Positions 34,607 through 44,414 of a stretch of 64,000 nucleotides of DNA are shown piece after piece. This DNA comes from Paenibacillus sp. CC-CFT747 (GTDB taxonomy: Bacteria; Bacillota; Bacilli; Paenibacillales; NBRC-103111). Position numbers and translations under genes: made by a program. The DNA is taken from the NCBI GenBank assembly GCA_030323305.1, contig CP106741.1, positions 3,402,001-3,466,000 of the forward strand. Direction: 5' to 3'. Below the pieces are notes generated by a model. That model did no database searches and had not been told where the DNA came from. It saw only the letters and a list, made by a program, of their open reading frames with translations. Every line of letters starts with the position of its first letter. Position 1 is the stretch's first letter.

Positions 34607-35270
34607 ATGGAGAACTTTACGGACAGGCTGTACGCCGCAGCCCGGCCCATATGGCAGGAAAGCCATCACCATGCCTTCCTGTATGAACTAAGAGAAGGGA
34701 CCCTGGCTCCGGACCGGTTCGCCTTCTATTTGTGCCAGGATTATGTGTATCTGCTGGACTATGCGAAGCTTTTGCCCTCGGGATCGTGAAGGCGGAGGAG
34801 GAAGCGGACATGGCCTGGTTCGCCGAGCTGGTGCACTCGACCCTGCATGGGGAGATGGATGCCCACCGCCGGCTGGCCTCCTCCTTCGGCATAACGCGGG
34901 CGAAACTCGAGAACACGAAGCCTTCGGCGGTTACGCTCGGCTATACCGGGTATATGCTGGGAGTGGCGGAGAAGGGCTCCTGGCCGACCTGGTGGCGGTC
35001 TTATTGCCCTGCATGTGGAGCTACCGGGAAGTGGGCGTCGTGTTCAAGGACTACCCCGGGGCCTTGGATCACCCTCTCTACGGGGAGTGGATTCTAACCT
35101 ACGCCTCCGAGAAGTTCGGCGAGATTACGGACTGGCTCATCGACCGGATGAACCGGCTGGCCGAGGGACTGCCTGAACCGGCGCTCCAGAGGCTGGAGGA
35201 ACTCTTCGTGACGGCTTCGCGGTTCGAATACCGGTTCTGGGACATGGCTTACAAGAAAGAGATGTGGTAA
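34607..35270 (+). CDS. tenA: Thiaminase II / aminopyrimidine aminohydrolase TenA, two frameshifts
   Basis: About 221 residues after repair, the normal TenA length. TenA releases hydroxymethylpyrimidine from degraded thiamine so that it can be reused. Features: PIWQESHHHAFLYELREGTL, FAFYLCQDYVYLLDYAKLFA (active-site region), TLGYTGYMLGVAEKG and the terminal helix. Two one-base losses are inferred: a T in the TTTT run 34770-34773 and a C at about 34977-34980; both repairs give family sequence. ATG 34607 follows AGGGGG. First gene after the TPP riboswitch; thiZ starts three bases after its stop. Confidence 0.9.
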
Positions 35271-35273
35271 GGA

Positions 35274-36151
35274 ATGAATGAACCGATTCTGTCGGTGGAA
35301 GGGGTAAGCTACCGCTTTCCCCGGCACCGGCGCTGATAAATAACCTCTCGTTCGAGGTGGAGGCCAACGAGTTCGTCTCGCTGCTCGGCCCAAGCGGCAC
35401 GGGCAAGAGCACCGTGTTCCGCCTCCTCTCCGGCCTGCTCGAGCCGGACAGCGGCCGTATCACGCTCCGCGGCCGCGCGGGCACGGCCATCGCCGGCCCG
35501 CCTGACGGCGGCGGCGCGACCGGGGCCGCTGCGGCTCCGCCTGCCGGCCTGCTCGGCCGCGTCGGCTATATGCCGCAGAACGCGGCGCTGCTGCCGTGGC
35601 GCACCGTGCTGCAGAACGCCGCGCTCGCGCTCGAGCTGAAGGGCGTCCCGCGCCGGGAGGCGGAACGCCGCGTGCGGGAGCTGCTGCCGGCGTTCGGCCT
35701 CGCCGGAACGGAAGGGAGGCTCCCGCACGAGCTCTCGGGCGGCATGCGGCAGCGCGTCGCGTTCCTGCGGGCGGTGCTGGGCGGCACCGAGCTGCTTCTG
35801 CTCGACGAGCCGTTCAGCGCCCTCGACGCGATGACGCGGGTCGGGATGCAGGAGTGGCTCCTCGCCATGTGGGAGAAGCACCGGCAGACGGTGCTGTTCA
35901 TCACCCACGATATCGAGGAGGCGCTGCTCCTGTCCGACCGCGTGCTGCTCGTCGGGGAGACGCCGATCCGGCGTCTGCACGAGGTGCGCGTGCCGCTGCC
36001 GCGTCCGCGCACCTACGAGACGACGCTCGACCCGGCCTTCGTCGAGCTTAAGAAGCAGGTGCTGCAGCGGCTGCGCGGCACCGGGCCGGACGGCGTCGGC
36101 TCCGGCAGCCAGCCGGTCCGCTCGGGCACCGAAGGAGGCGAAGACCGATGA
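35274..36151 (+). CDS. thiZ: ABC transporter ATPase for thiamine-pyrimidine salvage (ThiZ), frameshifted
   Basis: About 292 residues after repair. Walker A GPSGTGKST, Q-loop YMPQNAALLPW, signature LSGGMRQR, Walker B LLLLDEPFSALD and switch His FITHD are all present. The first 20 codons (MNEPILSVEGVSYRFP) are in another frame, joined by one added base near 35320-35332. An unusual Gly/Ala-rich insert (GRAGTAIAGPPDGGGATGAA) lies between Walker A and the Q-loop, and base composition here is markedly GC-rich. Overlaps thiX by four bases (ATGA). Nitrate/taurine-type ATPase; assigned to ThiZ by context. Confidence 0.88.
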
Positions 36152-36891
36152 TCCGGCGCAACGGACCGGCGCTGCTCTTCCTCGTGCTGCTGACGCTGGC
36201 GTGGGAGGCGGCTGCCGTCGTATTCCACATCCCGCACTTCATTCTGCCCCGTCCCTCCGGCGTTCTCGCCGCCCTGTGGGACCAGCGGGACGTGCTCCTT
36301 AAGCATTCCGTGGTCACCCTTCGGGAGGCACTCGCAGGTCTCGCCCTCTCCGTCCTCTTCGGAGTGACGGTGGCGGCCTGGATTCACAGCTCCAAGCTGG
36401 CCCGGCGGGCCGTCTACCCGCTCGTGGTCATATCGCAGACGATTCCGATCGTGGCGTTGTCGCCTGTCATGGTGATGTGGTTCGGCTACACGATCTGGAG
36501 CAAAATCGCCGTCGTCATCCTCTTCACCTTCTTCCCGGTCACCGTCAATACGGTGGACGGCTTGCGGACGGTCGATCCGGACCTCCGCGATCTGATGAAG
36601 ACGATGGGGGCGCGAAAGCGGGACCTGTTCCTGAAGCTGCAGGTTCCTTCGGCCATGCCGGGCTTCTTCACCGGGTTCAAAATGGCCGCCGCCTTCAGCG
36701 TAGTCGGAGCGACCATCGGGGAGTGGCTCGGGGCCGAGGCGGGACTCGGCATGTTCAGCAAGCGGGCGTCCAATATGCTGCGGGCGGAGCAGGTGTTTGC
36801 GGCCATTCTCCTGCTGTCCGTCATGGGGCTGCTGCTCTTCCTTCTCGCCTGGGCGCTGGAGGCCCGGCTGACGAAGCGGATGCGGCGTTAG
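36148..36891 (+). CDS. thiX: ABC transporter permease for thiamine-pyrimidine salvage (ThiX)
   Basis: 247 residues, about six membrane segments, of the nitrate/taurine/pyrimidine permease group. The EAA-like loop reads DLRDLMKTMGARKRDLFLKL with VPSAMPGFFTGFKMAAAFSV after it. It takes up formylaminopyrimidine-type thiamine breakdown products with ThiY and ThiZ. Coupled to thiZ by ATGA overlap; thiY follows 55 bases later. Intact. Confidence 0.9.
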   Translation: MIRRNGPALLFLVLLTLAWEAAAVVFHIPHFILPRPSGVLAALWDQRDVLLKHSVVTLREALAGLALSVLFGVTVAAWIHSSKLARRAVYPLVVISQTIPIVALSPVMVMWFGYTIWSKIAVVILFTFFPVTVNTVDGLRTVDPDLRDLMKTMGARKRDLFLKLQVPSAMPGFFTGFKMAAAFSVVGATIGEWLGAEAGLGMFSKRASNMLRAEQVFAAILLLSVMGLLLFLLAWALEARLTKRMRR

Positions 36892-36946
36892 AATTCGTGC
36901 AGTACGGCAAAGATTAATAGAAACCATACAAAGTGGAGGGTTACCC

Positions 36947-37977
36947 ATGAGAAAAAATTTACAAAAAGCAGGCTCGCTCCTGCTGGCCGGCGTGCTGGCC
37001 TTAGGCCTGGCGGCCTGCGCCAAGAAGGAGGAGCCGGCGGCTTCCGGAACGCCTACCGGAAAGCCGGCCGATAAGCCGCTGACGGAGCTGACGGTCCTGC
37101 TCGACTGGTATCCGAATGCGGTTCACAGCTTCCTGTTTGCGGCGGAGGAGCAGGGCTACTTCAAGGAAGCCGGGCTGAAGGTTAACCTGCAGACTCCGGC
37201 CGACACGAACGATGCGCTTAAGCTGCTCGCTGCCGACAAGGCCGATCTTGCCATCAGCTACCAGATGCAGGTGGCACTGTCGCGCGCCGAGGGCATTCCG
37301 ATCGTCTCCGTCGCCTCCATCGTCCGCCATCCGCTGAATCAGGTATTCGCAAGCGAGAAGAGCGGGATCAAGTCCGCCAAGGACCTGGCCGGGCATAAAG
37401 TCGGCTACCCGTCCTTCCCGATTGACCAGGATAAAGTGACCACCATGGTGAAGGCGGACGGGGAGACCCGTCCAAGGTTCAATTCATCGACGTGGGCTAC
37501 GACCTCATCCCGGCCATGACCACCGGCAAGGTTGACGCCATTATCGGCGGCTACATCAACCATGAGAAGCTGCTCCTCGAGAAAGAGGGCATCAAGCTGG
37601 TGGCCCTCGACCCGGCCAAGTTCGGGGTGCCGGACTATTACGAGCTTGTGCTCACGGCGAGCGAGAATGGGCTCAAATCCAAGGGCGATGCCATCAAGGC
37701 TTTCTGGCAGGCGGCCCGCAAAGGGCAGGAATACACGGCCAAAAATCCGGACAAAGCCCTAAAGACCGTGCTCGACAAGCAAAACAAGGAATTCGAGCTG
37801 GATCCCGAGATCGAGAAGAAGAGCCTCCAGGTGCTTCTCCCGCTTATGGACAACGGCAAGGACAAATTCGGCTCCCAGACCGAAGCCTCCTGGCAGTCGG
37901 TCATCGACTGGATGAAGAAGAACGGCAGCCTGAAGGGGGACGTGAAGGCAGCCGACGCCTTCCGCAATTTAGAATAG
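36947..37977 (+). CDS. thiY: Pyrimidine-precursor-binding lipoprotein ThiY, frameshifted
   Basis: About 343 residues after repair. Lipoprotein signal GVLALGLAACAKKEE (Cys about 24). The NMT1/THI5-like binding domain shows TVLLDWYPNAVHSFLFAAEE, the signature of ThiY, and LKLLAADKADLAISYQMQ. The frame breaks in the GGGG run 37460-37463; one G gives ADGGDPSKVQFIDVGYDLI and continues to 37977. Anchored outside the membrane, it delivers aminopyrimidines to ThiX. RBS is GTGGAGGG. A terminator follows. Confidence 0.9.
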
Positions 37978-37991
37978 CCATTAAACGTGTC

Positions 37992-38028
37992 AGAAGCCGG
38001 AGGCCCGCAAGGGGTTCCGGCTTTTTTG
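37992..38028 (+). terminator. Terminator of the tenA-thiZXY operon
   Basis: AGAAGCCGGAGGCC (37992-38005) pairs with GGTTCCGGCTTTT (from 38013), followed by a run of T. Confidence 0.8.
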
Positions 38029-38161
38029 TTTTTCCCACAGGTAATTGCCCAGGCATGCCCATTTTGGAGTCGGTTAGACAGACCTACAGGTCGTTCTTGT
38101 GCCTTTGCCATATCATAATGGACGGAGGTACTATTCCTTAATGCACAGCGGGGTGAGTAAC

Positions 38162-39134
38162 ATGAGAAAGGTCGTCCTTACCGGGGCCGCCGGTTTTTGG
38201 GCTATCATTTGGCGGTGCAGCTGCTTAAGGAAGGCTGCGTTGTGATCGGGTTGGATAATCTGTCTACCGGACAAAAAGACAATATCAAGAAATTAAAAAG
38301 ATCGGAACGGTTTCTGTTTATTCAGGGGGACGCCGCCTCGCCTATGGTTATGGATCTGCCGGAGCTTCAACGGGCTGATGAAATTTATCATTTGGCGTCT
38401 CCGGCATCGCCGAAGTTCTACCAAAGCCATCCCCTGGAAACGATCGAGGTGAATACAAGGGGAACCTGCCAAATGCTGGAGCTGTGCCGTCGAAACAAGG
38501 CAAAGCTATTGTATACCAGTACCAGTGAAGCTTATGGGGACCCGGCCGTTCATCCTCAATCCGAATCCTATCGGGGGAACGTCAATACGTGGGGACCCCG
38601 GGCCTGCTACGACGAAGCCAAAAGACTGGGAGAAACCTACTGCTACGAGTACTTTACGAAGTTCGGGGTACCGGTCAAGGTGGCAAGAATTTTTAACACT
38701 TATTCGGCAGGGCTTCGCAATGACGACGGAAGAGTCATTTCCAATTTCGTCACCCAAGCGTTAACCGGACAGGATATTACGGTGTATGGGGACGGGTCCC
38801 AGACCCGGTCCTTCTGCTATGTGGATGACACGGTAAGGGGGCTGCTGCTCATGATGAGGGAATCCAAGGCGGACGGTGAAATCATAAACATCGGCAATCC
38901 GGAAGAATACACCATCCTGGAGGTTGCCCGGAAAGTCAAACAGATAAGCGGCTCGGAAAGCCGTATTGTTTATCAGGCCCTGCCTAAAGACGACCCTATG
39001 CAGCGCCGCCCCGATATAACGAAGGCCCGGCAGGTGCTTGGCTGGAGCCCCCTTGTCCCTCTGGAGGAAGGATTGAAGCGGACGATTCAGGCTTATTCCC
39101 AACTCCTTCGAGGAAAAAGGCAGGGGAGCTATGA
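38162..39134 (+). CDS. NAD-dependent epimerase/decarboxylase, UDP-glucuronate decarboxylase-like, two frameshifts
   Basis: About 324 residues after repair. Short-chain dehydrogenase fold: GAAGFLGYH at the N-terminus (after adding a T to the TTTTT run 38194-38198), LASPASPKFYQ, TSTSEAYGDP (Ser/Thr) and the catalytic YxxxK in ACYDEAKRLGE, the CYDE-K-R form typical of UDP-xylose synthase. RIFNTYSAGLRNDDGRVISN is also typical. The uncorrected frame runs past the next start; adding an A to the AAAAA run 39114-39118 places the stop at 39132-39134, overlapping the next ATG (ATGA). It follows UDP-glucuronate formation by the downstream dehydrogenase. Confidence 0.8.
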
Positions 39135-40492
39135 ATATCGTTTGTATCGGCGCAGGCTATGTAGGAAGCGTCACCGCCGCCGCCTTCGCTGTTCTGGGCC
39201 ATACCGTCACCGTTATCGACCTGGACTCCCGGAAGATAGAAGCCATACGTACGGGAACGAGCCCGATTTATGAGCCGGGTCTGCAGGAGCTGCTGCAGGA
39301 ATGCGCGGGAACAACCTTGTTGGCGTCTCGCGATTACCATGCGGTAAGCCGTGCCTCGGTTGTGTTCATCTGCGTCGGAACCCCATCCAAAGCTGATTTA
39401 ACAGCGGATTTGGGCTACGTCAAGGAAGCGGCGAAGACGATAGGCAGACATTTGAATCCGGATCATTATACGGTAATCGTTAACAAGTCAACCGTGCCGG
39501 TGGGAACAGCCGATCTGGTAAGTTCTCTTATCGAAGAGACGTCAGGGCTGACATCCGGAAAAGACTTTGACGTCGTTAGCAACCCGGAATTTTTACGGGA
39601 AGGGTATGCCGTGGAGGATGTCTTTTACCCGGACCGGATCATCGTCGGCAGCGATAGCAGTAGGGCCAAGACGGTCATGAGGTCGCTTTATGGACCCGTC
39701 CTGAATAGGGAAGGGTATGAAATGCTGAGAGGAGTGGTCCCTGCACCGGATACCCGTCCTCCCGCAGTATGGTTCGAATCGGGCACCAAAAGCGCCGAGC
39801 TCATCAAATATGCTTCCAATGCCTTCCTGGCCGTCAAGATCAGCTACATCAACGAAATGGCGCGTTTATGTGAAACCTTGGGTGCCGATGTCACGGACGT
39901 CGCAAAAGGAATGGGGCTGGACAGCCGGATCGGACATAAATTTCTTGAGGTTTCCAGCGGATGGAGCGGAAGCTGCTTTCCGAAGGATACAGCCGAGCTT
40001 CTTGCCACAAGCCGCAAATACGGATGCGAGCAATCGATCACAGCGGCTGCCGTGAAAGCCAATGACCGCATGCTTCTTTACTGCGTAAGCAAGGTTCAGT
40101 CCCGGTTGAAATCCCTGCCGGGTAAAACGGTCGGCCTTCTCGGCCTGACGTTCAAGCCGAATACGGATGATGCCCGGCAGACGCAGGCTCAGGTTATGGC
40201 CCGGCAGCTGGAGAGCTTGGGGGCCAGGGTCAAAGTCCATGACCCCCAGGGGATGGAAATGTTCAGAAGGCTCAATCCGGGTCTCGCTGTGGAATACTGC
40301 GAAAGCCCGGAACAGGTCCTGATTGGCGCGGACGCTGCCGTCCTTCTCACCCACTGGGATTGTTATCTGTCGATGGACTGGGAATCGGTCCGGCCGGCGA
40401 TGAAGGTTCCCTATTTGCTGGATACCCGAAATGTCCTGGATTCCCGGAAAATGCTTCAATGGGGCTATGTTTATGAAGGGCTTGGGAAATAA
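39131..40492 (+). CDS. UDP-glucose 6-dehydrogenase
   Basis: 453 residues of the UDP-glucose/GDP-mannose dehydrogenase family. NAD fold GAGYVGSVTAAAF, VNKSTVPVGTADLV, SNPEFLREGYAVEDVFYPDR, KSAELIKYASNAFLAVKISY (catalytic Lys) and SGWSGSCFPKDTAEL (catalytic Cys about 276) are all intact, as is the C-terminal domain TFKPNTDDARQTQ. It oxidises UDP-glucose to UDP-glucuronate, the substrate of the upstream decarboxylase-like enzyme. Coupled to that gene by overlap. Supplies a surface-polysaccharide pathway. Confidence 0.92.
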   Translation: MNIVCIGAGYVGSVTAAAFAVLGHTVTVIDLDSRKIEAIRTGTSPIYEPGLQELLQECAGTTLLASRDYHAVSRASVVFICVGTPSKADLTADLGYVKEAAKTIGRHLNPDHYTVIVNKSTVPVGTADLVSSLIEETSGLTSGKDFDVVSNPEFLREGYAVEDVFYPDRIIVGSDSSRAKTVMRSLYGPVLNREGYEMLRGVVPAPDTRPPAVWFESGTKSAELIKYASNAFLAVKISYINEMARLCETLGADVTDVAKGMGLDSRIGHKFLEVSSGWSGSCFPKDTAELLATSRKYGCEQSITAAAVKANDRMLLYCVSKVQSRLKSLPGKTVGLLGLTFKPNTDDARQTQAQVMARQLESLGARVKVHDPQGMEMFRRLNPGLAVEYCESPEQVLIGADAAVLLTHWDCYLSMDWESVRPAMKVPYLLDTRNVLDSRKMLQWGYVYEGLGK

Positions 40493-40532
40493 CAGGAGCT
40501 AACGAACTCCTGCATGGTTCCACATCTAACTC

Positions 40533-40570
40533 AAAAAAAATGGCTCGGAGTTTCCTCCAAGCCATTTTTT
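40533..40570. terminator. Bidirectional terminator
   Basis: AAAAAATGGCT (40535-40545) pairs with AGCCATTTTTT (40560-40570) with A and T tracts on either side, between the converging dehydrogenase and glycosyltransferase genes. Confidence 0.85.
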
Positions 40571-40575
40571 CTGAT

Positions 40576-41802
40576 CTATAGACGAAGGAGGATACCGAAA
40601 ACAGCCGCCAGCTGCTTATATTCTCCTGTACGGCTTAACGCTTTTCTTTGAGCGGTCAGCTTCTCGAGAAGTTTAGGTTTTTTCTTGTTGGAGAACAACA
40701 GGGAGCCCGTCACCTTACGGCCCCGGGCTCTTTTAATAAGCAGGGTATGGAGCGCCCGGACAAAACGGTCCCTGAACAAGCGGAAGGAATCCGGGAACCG
40801 GTCTTTCAAATGGTAATATTCGTATATCGTCCGGTTGATCTCAAAATAATTTAGTCTTCCCATTTGATGAAGGGCGATCAAGGCTATTCCAAGGTCATGG
40901 TGCTTCTCATAAAATTTCAATAAATTACCGGTAAGCTGCCCATTGCGGGCGGACTCCGAAAAAGCATGCTCCTGGTGGTAGCACACAATCTCTTCTCCAG
41001 CATAGAAGCGGGCGCCGTTCTGGAATAGACGGTAGCCTAGCTCCCAGTCCTCAAAGCCATAGCCTTGGAAATTCTCGTCAAAATAACCGGCTTTCTCCAC
41101 TGATGCCTTCTTTACCGAAATGTTCCCTGTAAGAAAACCGATCCAAGGCAGATGAAAACCTTTTAACTCCGGACCAAAATGGGCGAGGACATGCTTTTTG
41201 TAGTAGAAAGACTTCTCGAACGACAATTTTTTGTACAGCCCGGAATCGATATGCTCAAGCCTGACCAGCTGTATGGGCCGGCCTTTTTTCTTTATAAATT
41301 GCTTCAAGGTACGGGCGGTCGTGCAGTGCTTCCGAATCGATGGCCAATTCCGTACGATCCGTCTGCAGTGTTTGAACTGGTTATACTTGAAAGAAGGGGA
41401 AAGAATGGAGTAAAGGCCTCGGAAGCCGGTAAATACACCCGTGACGACCAGGTTATCGGCTCCCTCCTGATATTTCATATGATTGGCGACAAAATCCGGC
41501 TCCACAATCATTTCGGCATCCAGGAAGATGAGCAGGGGAGCGCTTGCCACATGAATTCCTCGGTTTCGGGCGGCGGAGCGTCCGGTATTGGTCTCGCTGC
41601 GGAGACACTGCAAAAAATAGGCTGGGTAATAGCCTTGCAGACTCTCTAACGTTCCATCGGTTGACCCGTCATCGACCAGAATAACCTCCATTCTGGAAAG
41701 GTCGAAGGTTTGCTTCTCGAGAGAATGCAGGGTTAACCTAACCTCCGTTTTTTTGTTATAAGTCGGGATAATAATGCTGACGTCGAAGGCCAACTTATCC
41801 AC
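40576..41802 (-). CDS. Family 2 glycosyltransferase (copy 2)
   Basis: 408 residues, GT-A fold. Starts with VSIIIPTYNKKTEVRLTLHS, VILVDDGSTDGT (nucleotide-sugar Asp), NTGRSAARNRGIHVAS, then LIFLDAEMIVEPDF (metal-binding D-x-E) and the acceptor-side motif GYGFEDWELGYRLF of the GT2/GT7-C type. A basic 120-residue C-terminal extension may bind membrane or acceptor. Its start directly follows the stop of the upstream paralog (41803), so the two are translated in tandem. Sugar specificity unknown; probably a surface polysaccharide or spore glycan. Confidence 0.87.
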   Translation of the reverse strand: MDKLAFDVSIIIPTYNKKTEVRLTLHSLEKQTFDLSRMEVILVDDGSTDGTLESLQGYYPAYFLQCLRSETNTGRSAARNRGIHVASAPLLIFLDAEMIVEPDFVANHMKYQEGADNLVVTGVFTGFRGLYSILSPSFKYNQFKHCRRIVRNWPSIRKHCTTARTLKQFIKKKGRPIQLVRLEHIDSGLYKKLSFEKSFYYKKHVLAHFGPELKGFHLPWIGFLTGNISVKKASVEKAGYFDENFQGYGFEDWELGYRLFQNGARFYAGEEIVCYHQEHAFSESARNGQLTGNLLKFYEKHHDLGIALIALHQMGRLNYFEINRTIYEYYHLKDRFPDSFRLFRDRFVRALHTLLIKRARGRKVTGSLLFSNKKKPKLLEKLTAQRKALSRTGEYKQLAAVFGILLRL

Positions 41803-43035
41803 CTACCTCTCCAATAATTCCTGGAAAGACTCAACCAGACCGGGAAACCGGCCTTCTTCTCTCAGCAGGGAAAGCTCGTTTTGGAAAGCTTCATAGGCTC
41901 CCGGCTGCTCTTCAAACAGGACATCGCTCAGATTCTTGATGGGTTGTTCGTTTACGAAACGGTCGGCTATCTTCTCAAACAAGGTCATACTCGTGTTTAG
42001 AAACATCTGGTACTTCTCCGTCGAGTCGGAAGTCATGTCTTTGTACTCGGAAACGAGATCGTTTATGGAAACGAAATCCTTAATGCCGAGCAGAAGCAAG
42101 GTATGGATGCCCACTTCAAAGTCCCGGTGCCTCTGGTAAAATTTCCGGTAATTTTTGTAGTTGTCGCTCTTTATGGAGGCGTAGGGTTGAGTGGGATGCT
42201 CCTGATGATAAATAGGCGTGCGGCCGTCATCGAGGAATTTAGCCCCATGCTTGAATAACCGGTAGCCGAATTCCCAATCCTCGAATCCCCAGCCCTCGAA
42301 CCCTTCATAGAAAGGGCCGACCTCCTCATATAGACTTCTCCGGAAAGAAAGACTGTGGGTCACCACACAATACCAGGGCAGATGATACCCTTCGTACCGG
42401 CTGCCGAACTTGCGCAGGACCTCCGGCCGGAGCGGGTCGCTAAAGGTATAGCGAAGAAATTTCCTGTTCTTGATGGCCTCTTCTTTCAGCAGCCGGACAG
42501 GCCGGCTCCTCTTTTGGATTCGAGCCGCCAGCTTCCGGATGTTTCTCCTTCTGCTCCAAGAGGTCAATCTCCATTTTTTGCGAAGAAGAGGGCGCTTGCG
42601 GATAAGAGAGTAGAAATGTTTGAACTGCGTTTTGTTAAAAGCGGGGTGAAGGACGGAGAACATTCCGTTGTGGCCCATGCATCCGGTTACTACAAGATTG
42701 TCTTCTTGAGAATGGTAGCGGTAATGCCTTTCCACATAACGGCGGTGAACGAGCATTTCGGCATCCAGCATAATGATGATTTTTCCGGAAGCGGCGGCAA
42801 TGCCGACATTTTTGGCAGCCGATCGGCCCAAATTCTTATCGGAGCGAATGTAGCGGAAAGGAAAGGGAGCTTGGAAACGGCTAAGCTTAGGGGTGCGGTC
42901 GGACGAAGCGTCATCCACAAAAATAACCTCCATCTTGGAAGGATCGAAGGTTTGGTATTTAAGGGCCATTAAGCTGAATAGATTCATCGGATATTTGTTG
43001 TAGGAATTCATGATAATGCTGACCTCGGTACTCAA
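41803..43035 (-). CDS. Family 2 glycosyltransferase (copy 1)
   Basis: 410 residues, paralog of the next gene with the same blocks in the same order: VSIIMNSYNKYPMNLFSLMA, VIFVDDASSDRT, NLGRSAAKNVGIAAAS, IIMLDAEMLVHRRYV and GWGFEDWEFGYRLF. The middle holds a basic loop (RKRPLLRKKWRLTSWSRRR). RBS GGAGGTCTCC precedes the ATG. Base composition of this locus is visibly more AT-rich than neighbouring genes. Two paired transferases suggest sequential addition of sugars or an alternating polymer. Confidence 0.87.
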   Translation of the reverse strand: MSTEVSIIMNSYNKYPMNLFSLMALKYQTFDPSKMEVIFVDDASSDRTPKLSRFQAPFPFRYIRSDKNLGRSAAKNVGIAAASGKIIIMLDAEMLVHRRYVERHYRYHSQEDNLVVTGCMGHNGMFSVLHPAFNKTQFKHFYSLIRKRPLLRKKWRLTSWSRRRNIRKLAARIQKRSRPVRLLKEEAIKNRKFLRYTFSDPLRPEVLRKFGSRYEGYHLPWYCVVTHSLSFRRSLYEEVGPFYEGFEGWGFEDWEFGYRLFKHGAKFLDDGRTPIYHQEHPTQPYASIKSDNYKNYRKFYQRHRDFEVGIHTLLLLGIKDFVSINDLVSEYKDMTSDSTEKYQMFLNTSMTLFEKIADRFVNEQPIKNLSDVLFEEQPGAYEAFQNELSLLREEGRFPGLVESFQELLER

Positions 43036-43204
43036 TCCGGAGACCTCCTTTACGTTTCCCTGTATTTAAGCATGGATAGTTTAGGTTATGGTCCACCCGG
43101 ACTTTGGACACGGCACTTCTCCCGTAGACGGCTGATTAGGGTAAGTGCCTGCGTTACCCCAACCCTAACTCCCACATAAACTATCGACATAAGGAGGGGT
43201 TCCA
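43036..43204. promoter_or_regulatory. Divergent regulatory region with inverted repeats
   Basis: Between the glycosyltransferase pair and the epimerase gene lie GATAGTTTA (43075-43083) and its inverted copy TAAACTATC (43177-43185). Between them is a hairpin GGGTAA...TTACCC (about 43139-43158). This could be a pair of operator half-sites or a looped promoter region; no certain -10/-35 boxes. Confidence 0.4.
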
Positions 43205-44275
43205 GTGGCAGTGGCCTTGATTACCGGCGCCTCGGGCTTAATTGGCTCCGAAGCGGTGGAATATTTCGCGGGACTCGGATTTACCGTTGTCGGAATAGAT
43301 AATGATATGAGGAAGACCTTCTTCGGGGATTCCGGATCTACCCTATGGAACCGGCGGCGCTTGGAGTCCTTGCTGGGGAAAGCTATGTTCACTTTTCTTC
43401 CGACATTCGGGATAAGGAAGCGATGGACCAAATCTTTCAGAAATATGGTTCCGCAATTGAATTAATCATCCATACGGCGGCACAGCCTTCTCACGATTGG
43501 GCGGCACGGGATCCGGTCGTCGATTTCGATGTGAATGCGAAGGGAACCCTTCACTTATTGGAGGCCATGAGGCAGCACTGTCCGGAAGCGGTCTTTGTCT
43601 TCACCTCAACGAATAAGGTCTACGGCGATAATCCCAACCGGCTCCCTCTCGTAGAACAGAAGCTCCGCTGGGAAATCGATCCCGCCCATCCGTATCAAAT
43701 GGGTATTCCCGAGCACCTCAGTGTGGATGGATGCATGCATTCGTTATTCGGCGCTTCCAAGCTCTCTGCGGATTTACTGGTACAGGAATATGGGAAATAT
43801 TTTAATTTCAAAACGGTTTGTTTCCGGGGAGGCGTGCTGACCGGGTTTCGTCAAGCCGGCGTGGAGCTTCACGGATTTGTCAATTATCTTATGAAGTGCG
43901 CGGTTACCGGCACTCCCTATACCATCTATGGCTATAAAGGAAAGCAGGTGAGGGACGTTATTCATTCCCGTGACGTGGTAAGAGCGTTCCACGCTTTCTA
44001 CAGCAGTCCGAGACGCGGGGAGAAGTCTATAATTTGGGAGGGGAAGAGAATCCAACGTTTCCCTGCTGGAAGCCATTCAGCTGGCGGAAAAGATTTCGGG
44101 TAAACCCATGGCTTATCAATATTCCGATTCCAACCGGCAGGGAGACCACATCTGGTATGTAACGGATTTATCCAAATTTAAAGCCCATTATCCGGATTGG
44201 AAGATAACAAATGGAATTGCCAGCATAATGGAAGAGATTGCCGATCAGAATAAGGAACGGTGGCTGGCACCCTAA
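43205..44275 (+). CDS. NAD-dependent nucleotide-sugar epimerase (CDP-paratose epimerase-like), three frameshifts
   Basis: About 357 residues after repair. [20 protein letters not shown] (NAD loop), [53 protein letters not shown] and [20 protein letters not shown] match the CDP-paratose 2-epimerase/SDR subfamily; the catalytic Tyr is replaced or shifted in this stretch ([11 protein letters not shown]). Three single-base additions, at 43379-43381 (A), 44023-44024 (A) and 44040-44043 (G), give [20 protein letters not shown] and a stop at 44275. GTG start behind AAGGAGGGG. It probably makes a deoxy- or epimeric sugar for the adjacent transferases. Confidence 0.75.
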
Positions 44276-44300
44276 CCGGAAAAAGAAACAGCATCCCGCT

Positions 44301-44344
44301 AGCGTCCGACAGAAGGAGCAGGCCTTCCGTTCGGGCGCTTTTTG
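44301..44344 (+). terminator. Rho-independent terminator
   Basis: AGCGTCCGA (44301-44309) pairs with TCGGGCGCT (44331-44339) with an inner stem, followed by TTTT. Confidence 0.7.
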
Positions 44345-44414
44345 AGGTATGCTGTGAGACGTAAAATCACTAATTTCAGGAGCCATGCTCTTCAGAAAGG
44401 TTTGAACCTACACC

